From the NCBI GenBank assembly GCA_018340375.1, contig JAFFJZ010000085.1, positions 186,001-250,000 of the forward strand: a DNA stretch of 64,000 bases, written 5' to 3'. Positions 44,200 through 54,715 of the stretch are shown here, piece after piece. How positions within the stretch are numbered: position 1 is the stretch's first letter; the number at the start of each line of letters is the position of its first letter. The notes under the pieces are model-generated. The model was not told the DNA's origin and did not search any database. It saw only the letters and a list, made by a program, of their open reading frames with translations. The position numbers were made by a program, and so were the translations under genes. The stretch is from Gonatopus flavifemur (taxonomy: Eukaryota > Arthropoda > Insecta > Hymenoptera > Dryinidae).

Positions 44200-44910
44200 T
44201 TCACTATCTTTCACTATGTAACCCGTTACATTTTCGAGCCAATAACGATAACGGTAACGTCGTTATTTATTCTTAGTAACGAATAACGATTTTTCGTTAC
44301 TTTCTCCGTTACTTTGAGGACTTTTTCTCCAATTTGTATGATCCAGATTATACTCATAATGTTTTGCATGGAACTGTGGATAATTTCTACTCAACTCTTT
44401 TTTAGACCGATCGTATTTTCCCAATTTTCTAATGGTCTGTCCACAAAAGTTCCGTGAACGTGAATGTGAGAACGGGACGTTGCGTACTTAGTACAGGAGG
44501 ATTATTATTATCTCATTTGTGGGGTCAGTTGAGGGATAACAACTTCCAACACCAATTACTATTGAAATTGAATAAGGATTCTCGATAAGTTCTATAGTTC
44601 GTGCTTTTCGTATTAATATTGAGATGAAACTTTGAAAAAGTACGAGATATTGAAATAATCCTTGTATAAGTCAAACTGTTTAATGGATATTAATTTTCGT
44701 CATGCGAAATTGGGGTGAATTTTCGGATACATGTTCAAATAAATGCGAATAACGTGAAAGTAACGGTAGCGGTAACGAAAAGTAACGGTAACGGTAACGA
44801 AAAGTAACGGTAACAGTAATTCGTTACATTTCAAAAGTCGTAACGGTAACGGCAACCTCGTTACTTTCTTGATGATGTAACGGTGACGGTCACGAGTTAG
44901 TTTTTCGAAG
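44200..44910. repeat. TAACGG-rich repeats in both orientations
   Basis: 44225-44320 carries CGTTAC/CGTTATT words and 44755-44900 many GGTAACGGTAACG words, inverted relative to each other. Such subterminal hexamer clusters are typical of DNA transposon ends, so this may be one non-autonomous element of about 700 bp. It directly abuts the Transib-like element. Confidence 0.6.
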
Positions 44911-44915
44911 TAACG

Positions 44916-44950
44916 CACAGTGGTACGAAGAGCCAAAAACGTGGCCAAAA
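44916..44950 (+). repeat. Left TIR with RSS-like heptamer
   Basis: CACAGTG is identical to the consensus heptamer of V(D)J recombination signals. Ten bases later CCAAAAACG matches the consensus nonamer ACAAAAACC at 7 of 9 positions. The nonamer resemblance may be coincidence. Confidence 0.85.
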
Positions 44951-45185
44951 TTGAAAAAACAAACATCATATTCGGGTTTTTTGAAGTAGCAGGTGGGCTA
45001 CATTGATAGTTGGGCTATTGAAATCTAATCCTTAAAACGGTTCGCCATCAACACTGAAGTTGGCATAACAAAGGAAAGTTGACCTCGTTTTACGTGTCGT
45101 ATGTCAGTTCCTACGAGCGACAAATCTAATCCCAATTCAATTTGAAATAATTACTTATATGATTAACTAATTGATCTGAATCAAA

Positions 45186-47991
45186 ATGCATGCTGTTCCG
45201 GGAGGTATGTAGAGCATTTTTATCACACAGATCATTCAAAATACGGGATTTATCAATCATCTATTCCCATTATTCTTTATAACAAATATTGCTCAAAATT
45301 GTCAATAAATACATTGAAAACCGAAGTGAAAAGTCACATATTCCGCTATATTCCGCCAAATATCCGATTGGAACATAATCTATGATCAATTTGCTGTTAA
45401 ATTGTTTAGAGAAAAGCTGCGCATAGCTGCACTTTCGAATGTACGATATGAATGAAATGAGAATTGCAATGAATCGATATTTACGCGTTTTGTCACAGTT
45501 GATCAAAAATCGAAAAAATGTTGAGAATATTATGAGATGAAGTACATATGATGTTCATAAGGTACACACAAATAACCCGCACAGGCAGACAGTTTGGAAA
45601 GAGTTCATAATGAGTTCATTTCGAATTTCCACACTCCCAAATGGATTAATTATTCACTTTTTCCAAACAGTATGGCGTATAGGAAGGAAATGCAGGATAA
45701 GTGATTACACAAGAGAAAGAATACCTGGGTACGACATACAAAATCAAAGTTGACGCTTTTCTCTTTTTGCGAAACTTATAATTGAAATGAGATGAATACA
45801 ATGAATTGGATCAAATGAGTCCAAATGAATGAGTATATCAAAGAATTATTATTCCATCCCGTGACAAATTAATTATTTTAATTTTAGGTTCAAGCGATGA
45901 TATTGTACAATTCTCAAGGAAAGAAATTTTCGTTTTGATGAAAGACCATTTGAAGAGTAATTTGAGAATTATAATTGAAAATTTAGAAAACCGTCTATCT
46001 TCGCATACTGGTCGTTGTATCAAAGTCTATGACCATATGAAGCAAGTTATTGCAAATTTATTCGATAAGATGAGACAGAAATATCAAGAGGCTCAGAGAA
46101 AGGATGAACATTTTTTCGTAAAGAATAATGAATGGCTCAACGTTCCAGTACATTTTTCTGTTTAGAATGATACTAAGAAAACACCAAAAATGAATTCAGC
46201 TCGACCTTCTTCGGAATTCTCATCTCTAAGCGAACGTTCGAAGCGAAGAAGAACTCAAGAAATTCGAACAAAATATGATGTTGATGAATTATCATACGCT
46301 ACGGAAATGAGTCTTCATTCTGCAGGTAAATCAGGCGTTTCAAAACTTCTGAGAGACATTTCATCGTCTAGCCCGTCCAAAGTGGAGAAATATATGGAAG
46401 TTGTAAAATCAGAATCTGCATCCACATTTACAAATGATCAAGCCTTGGCTTTATTTTTGGATATGGGAATATCAAGAAGAAAATATCAATTGATGAGAAA
46501 TAGTGCAATGACAGTAGATTGTAAATTGTACCCACCGTATCAAGATGTATTAAATGCCAAACGTAAATGTTACCCCTATCAGTAACATTAAGGTTTCCGA
46601 ATCAACAGCTGAAGTAGAATTGCAAGCTTTGTTGAATCACACAGTGAGACGCATTCTATTACTCCAACAGAATGATATGGCAGGACTGGATGCAAAAAAT
46701 GTTATCCATATGAATTTCATTTGTAAATGGGGTTTCGATGGAACTTCGGGGCAAAGTGTGTATAAAATGAAATTCACCGATGAAACAGTTTTTGACGCAA
46801 GTTTACTTTTCACTTCGCTTGTGCCATTACAACTTGTATGCTTGGATGAGGAATCTAAGCAGGAAAAAGTTGTATGGTTCAATCCAAAACCTTCGTCTAC
46901 TCGATTCTGCAGACCATTACGACTGCAATTCATCAACGAGAATGTGGATACATCTTTGAATGAAGTAACGCATTTTGAAAATCAAATACAATCGCTTGTT
47001 CCTTGCAAAATGTTCACCGGAGAAAAGAATTTTCTATTTCTTACAAATGAGTTATGACGATGATCGACGGGAAGTTTGTAACGAAGTAACCTCGACTAAA
47101 TCAGCTCAACGTTGTTATCTGTGCAACGCAACATCAAAAGATTTTAATAATGTAGATTTAATGTTGAGCATGCCAGTCAAAACAGAAAACTTACAATATG
47201 GATTGTCGACACTTCACGCATGGATTCGGTGCTTCGAATGCTGTCTACATATAGGATACAAACTTGGTACAAAGAAGTGGCAAGCACGTGGCGAAGACAA
47301 GAAAGAAATCGAGATCCGGAAAACTGCCATCCAAAAAGGGTTTAAGAAAGAACTGGGACTTATCGTTGACGTTCCAAAGCAGGGTTTCGGGAGCAGCAAC
47401 GATGGGAACACCGCTAGGCGTTTCTTCGAAAACTCAACAACATCTTCTATTATTACAGCAGTTGATGTGAATTTGATCCAACGATTTCATGTTATACTAC
47501 AAGTGATCTCAAGCGGGTATGAAATCAATGTTGCAAAGTTCCGGGAATATACAGCAGAAACAGGAAAATTATTTGTCCAACTATATCCCTGGTATTACAT
47601 GCCAACTTGTGTCCACAAATTATTAATTCATGGACCCGAAATCATAGAACATGCGTTATTACCTATAGGACAACTTTCCGAGGAGGCTCAAGAGTCAACT
47701 ATTAAGTTGATAAGAAGATATCGCGAAGACTTCTCACGAAAGTGTTCCCGAGTTAAATGTATGGAAGATGTGTTTTTAAGACTCATGGCAACATCGGATC
47801 CTTTAATTTCTACGTTGCGAAAACAGCCACAGAAGAAAATTAAGATTTTATCTCAAGATGCAGTGACACTATTGATTTTACCAGCTACAATCTTGTCTCC
47901 CAAGGATGAGTTACATGAGAATTCATCTGACAGTTCAGATGAAGAACTACGGGAAGCAACAGATGATGATTCTGATCAGGAAAATGATTGA
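45186..47991 (+). pseudogene. RAG1-core/Transib-like transposase, with one stop and three frame changes
   Basis: A tiny first exon (45186-45204, MHAVPG with donor GAG|GTATGT) joins in phase to exon 2 at 45888 (acceptor ATTTTAG), which starts SSDDIVQFSRKEIF. The frame passes an in-frame TAG (46163-46165), reaches SERSKRRRTQEIR, changes frame near 46575, and changes twice around 47052-47075 flanking MTMIDGK. Then it runs to 47991: CYLCNAT zinc pair, LHAWIRCFECCLHIGYKL, SNDGNTARRFF, RFHVILQVISSG, and VHKLLIHGPEIIE followed by IGQLSEEAQE and IRRYREDFSRKCSR. The last block parallels the RAG1 C-terminal core around its catalytic glutamate (HKTLAHVPEII ... SEGNES). It ends in an acidic tail (EENSSDSSDEEL-like), total about 690 residues. 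I cannot place the two catalytic aspartates without an alignment. Clearly inactive as sequenced, unless some frame changes are errors. Confidence 0.78.
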
Positions 47992-48180
47992 ATTTTCTTA
48001 TTTGTTATTAATTTGTTATTGATCTTTGATCAATCAGTCTTTTGTGACTAATATTATATTCATGAAATACTTTTCTATACGGATTGAATTATATTTGTAA
48101 ATCCTTTTTATCGATTTATAATAATCTTGTTCAATAATTCAAATAAACGTCAACTATTCGAATTTATAAATTCAGAAACG

Positions 48181-48700
48181 AATTCTGAATAAGCACCCCC
48201 AAAAAACCCTGAGTACCGAATTTGGAGAAAATCTCATGATTTTTGCGATTTTCGTCAGGCATATTGGCTGCAATTTTGAATTTGGAGATTTTCACAACTG
48301 ATTCCTAATCAGCGATCACAAAAACCCCTGGATACCGAGTTTGGAGAAAATTCGATGATTTTTTTAAATTTTAATTCACCATATTGGATCCGCCATTTTG
48401 AATTTCAAAATTTTGCTAACGGATTCGTAATCAGTAACCCAAAGAACTCCTGGATGCCACGTTTGAAGAGAATCGGATGATTTTTTTCATTTTCATCCAC
48501 CATATTGGATCCGCCATTCTGAATTTGGGAATTTTGACAACGGATTCGGAATCAGCGACTCCAAAAACCCCTGTTTACCAAGTTTGAAGAAAATCCGATG
48601 ATTTTTTCAATTTTCGTTCTCCATATTGGATCCGCCATTTTGAATTTCGGAATTTTGACAACGGATTCGTAATCAGTGACCCCGGAAACCCCCGAGTAAC
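48181..48700. repeat. 121-bp tandem array in the right subterminal region of the Transib-like element
   Basis: Four to five units: GGATTCGTAATCAGTAACCC at 48421, GGATTCGGAATCAGCGACTCC at 48542 and a third at 48663 are each 121 bp apart, with earlier diverged units. Each contains CCATATTGGATCCGCCAT and a GATGATTTTTT stretch. Similar in length and wording to the array at 1640-2105. Confidence 0.85.
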
Positions 48701-48732
48701 ATTTTTCGAGCAAATTTGAGAACTCCTTATAG

Positions 48733-48767
48733 TTTTGACCACATTTTCGGCATTTCGTACCACTGTG
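48733..48767 (-). repeat. Right TIR with RSS-like heptamer
   Basis: Read on the minus strand it begins CACAGTGGTACGAAATGCCG and pairs with the left TIR. Followed by the TAACG duplication. Confidence 0.88.
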
Positions 48768-48772
48768 TAACG

Positions 48773-49076
48773 TTCCGAATCCTGCCAAGATGTGCTCTAG
48801 GAATCTGAAAGATGTATTATGTGGCAAAGTTCAACGAGTTTAACGGGGTGATAGTTTGCCATTCGAGGAAACATTTCATCTGCAGGATTTCTCCGGACTG
48901 AATTTCTGAAATGGTCTGGAATTTTCTAGAAATAATCTCTGATTTATTAGCAATTGCGGTACATCGGCCAGATTTCAGAATCCCAAACAAAATATTCTCC
49001 TCACTCGGTAAGAGAGAACTTTGTGTGAAATTTGTTATTCGGGCGATGTATCGCTATTCGTAAAGTATAGAGATCA
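48773..49076. other. No gene recognised
   Basis: Unique-looking sequence between the Transib-like element and a hairpin; nothing identified. Confidence 0.3.
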
Positions 49077-49262
49077 GTCCAATGCCGGATTAACGACCAT
49101 CGAGGCCCCTGGGCACTTGAGCGTGTGAGGCCCCTTGTAAGGAAATACTTGTAAAATCCCCCTTGTGAAATACTTGTGATCAGAAAGGAGGCCCCCCAGC
49201 AGCTCGAGGCCCCTGGCCCAGGCCCATCTGGGCCCATATGTGGATCCGGCACTGGATTAGTC
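49077..49262. repeat. Inverted repeat with GGCCCC-rich arms
   Basis: AGTCCAATGCCGGATTAACG at the left is partly inverse to TGGATCCGGCACTGGATTAG at the right; inner CGAGGCCCCTGG occurs in both arms and the centre has a repeated AATACTTGT word. MITE-like. Confidence 0.65.
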
Positions 49263-49900
49263 TCTGAGAATTTATAATGACCCTAGAATTCTGTCGAAAG
49301 GAATCTTGCAGAAAAAATGTTTACTCGAGTGGTACGCTGGGATCCTGTTCGAGAAGATATTGCAAAAGGTATGTTTCAGACTTATCGAAAAATGTCTTGA
49401 ACATTCCGCATAGATGTATTTTATACGTCTTTTGGATATCTTCAGAACGAAATTCAGATATATGTCAGATCCGTTACAGATGTATCATAGATATTTTTTC
49501 GTTATATTTAAACGGTTATTTGTAAGTCTTGATGATATTTGGAAGGAATGACAAAAACTGTCAATCCATCCAGCATTCAAAATGTGAGGGAGATTCGAGG
49601 TGGATACTAGCAAACGGACGCTGACCATTTCATATTTGCCGCTTTATTGACGGACTACACATATATATATATCCATGAGTTTCAAACAATCCTTCATACT
49701 TCAATGACATATGAAATGGAGATATTCCCGAGGAAAACACAGAGTTTGTGAGTGAAATTCAAGTCCGTTATACGTACTTTCACGTCCAGGGAACGTCCAG
49801 TGGAACATCGAATGGCTGTAATTTGGAACTTCGTGTTCTCTTGGGGTTCATAGCTCAAAGTGACATACGTATATCTTGTGTTACAATTTGTCTGCAATTG
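49263..49900. other. No gene recognised
   Basis: Short frames on both strands without motifs. A (TA)n-like run sits at 49660-49672. The last part grades into the tandem array. Confidence 0.3.
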
Positions 49901-51340
49901 GGGTTTTTTTCACAATTTTCGAATTTCATCGGATTCACATGAGAACTGTGATGTTGAAAAAATTTTTCTACATTATGTGTACTTTCTTCGACATCCCGTT
50001 AATGCAGGATCTATGACCCAGAAGATGTATAATTCGGAAAACGTCGGAGAAATATGATTTTTCCGAAGGTGTTTCTACGGACTTTTCAGGGTCTTTTCAA
50101 GGTCTTCTCACAATTGTCGAGTTTTATGGAATTCCCAAGGAAATTGTGAGTGCAAAAAATTTTTTTAAATAATGCGTACTCCCTTCAAACTCTCCTAGAT
50201 GCGGAATTCATGTCCCAGACGATACATAATTCGAAAAACGTCGGAGAAATATGATCTCTCCAAAAGTCTTTCCACAGTCTTTTCAAGTTCTTTGCACAAT
50301 TTTCAAGTTGTATCGAATTCCTGAGGGAGTTGTGATGTCGAAAACTTTTCTCTACTTCATGTGTACTTTCTTTAATATACCCTTAATGCGGAATCCATGT
50401 CCCAGATGATACATGATTCGAACAACGTCAAAGGAATATAATTCCTCTCAAGGTCTTTCTGAGGTCTTCTCAGGGTTTTTTCAAGCTCTTTTTACAATTT
50501 TCAAGTCTTCTCGAATTCCCAAGGGAATTGGGATGTCAGAAAATTTCCTCAAATCATGTGTACTTCCTTCAAACTCTCCCAGATGCGGAATTCGTGTCCC
50601 GGACGATACATGATCCGAAAAACGTCGGAGGAATATGATTTCTCCTGAAGTCTTTCCACGGTCTTTTCAAGTTCTTCTTACAATTTTCAAGTTGTATCAA
50701 ATTCCTGAGGGAATTGTGATGTCAAAACATTTTTCCTACTTCATGTGTACGTTCTTTGACATACCCTCGATGCATAATCCATGTCCCAGATGATAGATGA
50801 TCCAAAGAACGTCGGAGAAATATAATCTCTCTCAAACTCTTCCCACGGTCTTATCGAGTTCTTTTTACAATTTCCGATTTGTTTCAAATTCCTAAGGGAA
50901 TTGTGATGTCAGAAAAATTTTTCCACTTCATGTGTACCCTCTTCGACATACCCTCAATGCGAAATCCATGTCCCAGATGAGACATGATTCAAAAAACGTC
51001 GGGGAAATATAATTTCTCCCCAGTTCGTTCTGAGGTGTTCCCAGGGTCTTTGCAAGATCTTTTTACAATTTTCGAGTTGTATCGGATTCCTGAGGGAATT
51101 GTTATGTCAAAAAATTTCTCCTACTTCATGTGTAAGTTCTTCGACATACCCTGAATGCCAAATCCATGTCCCAAATAATACGTGATTCGAAAAAAGGTCG
51201 GAGGGATATAATTTCTCTCAAGGTCTTTCTGGGGTCTTCTTAGGGTCTTTTCAAGGTCTTTTGAAGGTCATTCCACAATTTTCAAGTCTTCTCGAACTTC
51301 CAAAGGGATTGTGATGTTGAGAGATTTTTTTGAATTATGT
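49900..51340. repeat. Tandem array of 187/197-bp units, about seven copies
   Basis: The phrase GTCCCAGATGATACATGATTCG or close variants occurs at 50015, 50212, 50399, 50596, 50783, 50970 and 51168, spaced 197, 187, 197, 187, 187 and 198 bp. Two subtypes alternate in the first part: one with CTTCGACATACCC before the anchor, one with CTTCAAACTCTCC. Other shared words are AACGTCGGAGAAATATGAT and GTCTTTTCAAGGTCTT. The array stops where the LINE's 5' region begins. Confidence 0.85.
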
Positions 51341-54300
51341 GTACTTCCCTCCCCCTTTCCCTCCCCGTGGATGATTGCGGGTCTCCCAGGGGGATATTCA
51401 TGATACCTGTCCTTGATATCCTTTTTATCCATCCCTGGTAGTATCTGCTTCCTTTACGTGGTGGGGAGGATAAGTATCTCAGGGTTGGATCTTTTTTTTG
51501 AGTGGAATAAACTACTCAAGAGAAAGAATACAAACTAAGAGAAACGAAATCATCCTAATGCCAGAAACATCGGTAAAATTAAACGGAAGGGAAGCAAGGG
51601 GAAACTACCTCCCTTGACATGTTTCAATACTTCCCGAGGGAATGAAACCTTTTCCTAACCTGGAATATTATGTAACAAAAACGAACAAACAAATTAATAA
51701 ATTCACGATGGCGCTTTCTCGGGTAGGATATTCCGGAGGTAAACTAGTCTCCCGTTCGGATCTCCGGGTGAAGGCTGCTCGAGGAAGCTTCATCAGCTAG
51801 GAACGGAAACCGAAGAATAGGATAGGGAAAAGAAACAACGTTCTTTGAGTCGGAGCGTGGAATGTTAGATCACTGAGGCAAGCGGGAAAATTAGAAAATT
51901 TGGAATTAGAAATGAATAGGTTGAATATAGACGTGATGGGGATTAGTGAAATGAGATGGCCACAAGAGGGCGATTTCTGGAGTGGGGATTAAAGAATAAT
52001 TCATACAGGATCAAAGAACGGTCAAGCAGGTGTAGGAATTGTAATGCATAAAAGAATAGGAAATAGAATAGAAAATTATTTGCAACATAATGAACGTGTG
52101 ATGATGGTTAGAATCAGAACAAAACCGGTAGACACAGTCATAGTCCAAGTATACATGCCCACATCTGCATATTCGGAGGAAGATATTGAAAAAACGTACG
52201 AAGAAATAGAAGAAGTGATAGAATATGTGAATGGAGAAGAGAATTTGATAGTGATGGGGGATTGGAATGCAGTAGTAGGACAAGGAAAAGGGGACAACAT
52301 TATAGGAGATTTCGCGTTAGGGAGGAGGAACGATAGAGGACAACGTTTAGTCGAATTTTGTGAAAATCATAAGATAGTTATCACAAACACTTTATTCGGA
52401 AATCATCCAAGAAGAATCTACCCTTGGAAAATGCCAGGAGATACAGCAAGATACCAAATTGATTACATATTAGTGAAACAAAGATTTAGAAACCAAGTGA
52501 AAAACTGTAAAACTTATCCCGGTGCAGATATAGATAGTGATCATAATATGTTGATGATGAAATGTTCTCTGGAATTCGAATCTCTGAAGAAGAAAAGGAA
52601 AATGCAGAGAAGATGGAATTTGAAGAACCTCAGGCAAAAACAAACACATGAGGCATTCGAGAAAATGTTGGATGAAAAATTGGGAGATCAAAAAGAGAAA
52701 GACTTGGGAATAGAGAGGAGATGGACGAAGATGGAGGGGAATATGAGAGAATGTGCGGATAAGATTCTGAAGAATGATGGAGTAGAACCTAAAAACTCAT
52801 GGATAACGAGAGAAATTTTAGAATTGATAAATGAAAGAAGAAAATACAAGAATAATGATAGCCAAGAAGGCCAGCAACGGTACAAATCATTGAGAAATAA
52901 AATAATAAGAGAATCAAGGAGAGCAAAAGAACAGTGGTTAGAAGAGAAATGTCAGGAGATAGAAATAAGATTGCATTCAGGAAAAATAGATGAAGCATAT
53001 AGGATTATTAAAAGATTTTTCGGACAAATGAAATCTAGAAGCAATAAGATTAGCAACTCTCCAGGACGACAATTGATAAAAACGGAGGAGAAAATAGAAC
53101 AGTGGATCAATCATTTGGAAGACTTGTATAGAGGAAACGATGATATAGCACTCTTAGAGAAGGAGGAGGATGTAGATGAGGAAGAATTGGGAGATTCGAT
53201 ATTGAGATCAGAATTCGACAAGGCTTTGGAAGAATTGGGAAATAATAAAGCGCCAGGCATAGATGGCATAAGTGCGGACCTTATAAAAGCCTCCAGTGAA
53301 GGAACTCGCGACGCACTGTTTGAATTGATTAGAGATATGTACGAAAAAGGAGAAGTACCGGGAGATTTCCAAAAGAATAAAATTGTCGCTATCCCGAAAA
53401 AACAAGGGGCAGACAAATGCGAGAACTACAGAACGATCAGTTTAACTTCACATGCTTCAAAAATACTGACCAAAATTATATACAGAAGGATGGGAAATAA
53501 AATAGAGAGTAGATTGGCAGAAGATCAGTTTGGTTTTAGAAAAAATAGGGAAACGCGAGAAGCAATCTTAGCACTCAGGGCAGTAATAGAGAAAAGGATA
53601 GCGGTGAAGACATCTGTGTACATAGGTTTTGTAGATATACAAAAGGCTTTCGATAATGTGGACTGGGAGAAGATGTTTGCGATCCTGAAGAAGGTGGGAA
53701 TAAATTATAAAGATAGGAGAATAATATACGAATTATATGACAATCAAAGTGCAATAATAAACATAGAGGATCAGGAAGGGGAAGCACAAATAAGAAAAGG
53801 GGTGAGACAAGGATGCTCATCATCGCCACTGATTTTCAATTTATATATAGAAGAAGCAATTAATGAAGTGAAGGAGGAAATTCAATCGAAATTACAGATT
53901 CAGGGAAAAAATATAAGTATGTTGAGATTCGCGGATGACATAGCTATATTGGCCACGAGTAGTACTGAGTTAGAAGATATTCTCAACAGTATGAGAGCAA
54001 TATTATTGGAAGACTATTGTATGAATATAAATAAAGACAAAACAAAATTCATGATGTGTACAGCAGCGAAAACAGCTAGAAGAACGAAAATCAAAATAGA
54101 TATCGAGACAATTGAACAGGTGAAAGAATTCGAATATCTAGGAAGCATGATTACAGAGAACGGCAAAAGCGAAAGAGATATAAAAGCAAGAATAGCACAA
54201 GGGAAACAGGCTTCTTATCAAAAGAGACAGTTATTATGCTCAAAAAATATAAGCTTGGAAGTAAGGAAGAAATTCTTGAAAAGTTACATTTGGAGTACAG

Positions 54301-54714
54301 CATTTTATGGTTGCGAAACTTGGACAATGGGGAAAACTGATCAACGAAGACTTGAAGCTTTTGGAATGTGATGTTATAGGAGGATGCTCAGAATAAAATG
54401 GATAGACAAAGTCAAAAATGAAGAAGTACTCGAGCAGATAAATGAAGAAAGGAATCTTTTGAAACACATCGTGAAAAGGAGAAGCAATCTTATAGGACAC
54501 ACATTACGGCATGAGAGTTTATTGGAAACAATATTGGAAGGGAAAATGAATGGTCAAACTGGTAAAGGTAGACCTAGAGCAAGTTATATGAAGCAAATCG
54601 TACAAGACAAGGGATGTAGTAGATATGTAGAAATTAAACGTTTGGCGGATAATAGACAGGGGTGGAGGGTTTCATCAAACCAGTCGTAAGACTGATTACT
54701 TCATGATGATGAAA
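51341..54714 (+). mobile_element. RTE-like non-LTR retrotransposon (LINE)
   Basis: From about 51341 a non-repeat 5' region of roughly 500 bp precedes an endonuclease-reverse transcriptase frame. The 3' end is fixed by comparison with the copy at 2120-3081: both finish ACTGATTACTTCATGAT followed by GAT repeats. Short 3' tandem repeats instead of poly(A) suit the RTE group. The exact 5' end and target duplication were not determined. Confidence 0.85.
51849..54689 (+). pseudogene. LINE endonuclease-reverse transcriptase, three nonsense codons
   Basis: A single frame runs from [11 protein letters not shown] (51849) to the end at 54689, interrupted by TGA at 51846-51848 just before it, TAA at 51990-51992 (inside SGD-stop-RIIHTGSKNGQ) and TGA at 54369-54371. 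It holds an AP-type endonuclease ([24 protein letters not shown]) and a reverse transcriptase (YRTISLTSHASKILTKI, GFVDIQKAFDNVDW, RKGVRQGCSSSP, LRFADDIAILA) with the C-terminal segment CETWTMGKTDQRRLEAF. The terminal TGA replaces a Trp codon that is intact in the 2.7-kb copy. About 950 residues in total, single ORF, no gag. The C-terminal EAFEMWCYRRMLR-type segment resembles BovB/RTE elements. No frameshift was noticed, so the copy is fairly young. Confidence 0.88.
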
Positions 54715-54715
54715 T

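Larger units (their letters stand above)
44911..48772 (+). mobile_element. Transib/RAG1-like DNA transposon with complete termini
   Basis: The left terminus CACAGTGGTACGAAGAGCC starts at 44916. The right terminus, read in reverse complement from 48767, is CACAGTGGTACGAAATGCC; the match continues through AAAAYGTGGYCAAAA, about 35 bp in all. Both ends are flanked by the identical 5-bp word TAACG (44911-44915 and 48768-48772). A CACWRTG-type heptamer at the tips and 5-bp duplications are known features of Transib elements, the group from which the RAG1 recombinase core derives. The element is 3,852 bp and carries the RAG1-like gene at 45186-47991 and a 121-bp tandem array near the right end. Confidence 0.88.

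Noticed and set aside
44755..44910. Telomere-like repeat
   Set aside because: Insect telomeres are usually TTAGG; the TAACGG words are imperfect, occur in both orientations and fit transposon subterminal repeats better.
44700..44969. Arg/Tyr-rich 89-residue minus-strand frame
   Set aside because: Its core is a translation of the TAACGG hexamer repeats and it crosses the Transib terminus.
52011..53829. Minus-strand frames of 65-101 residues opposite the LINE
   Set aside because: They are antisense shadows of the reverse transcriptase frame, Ser/Phe/Leu-rich because the sense strand is purine-rich.
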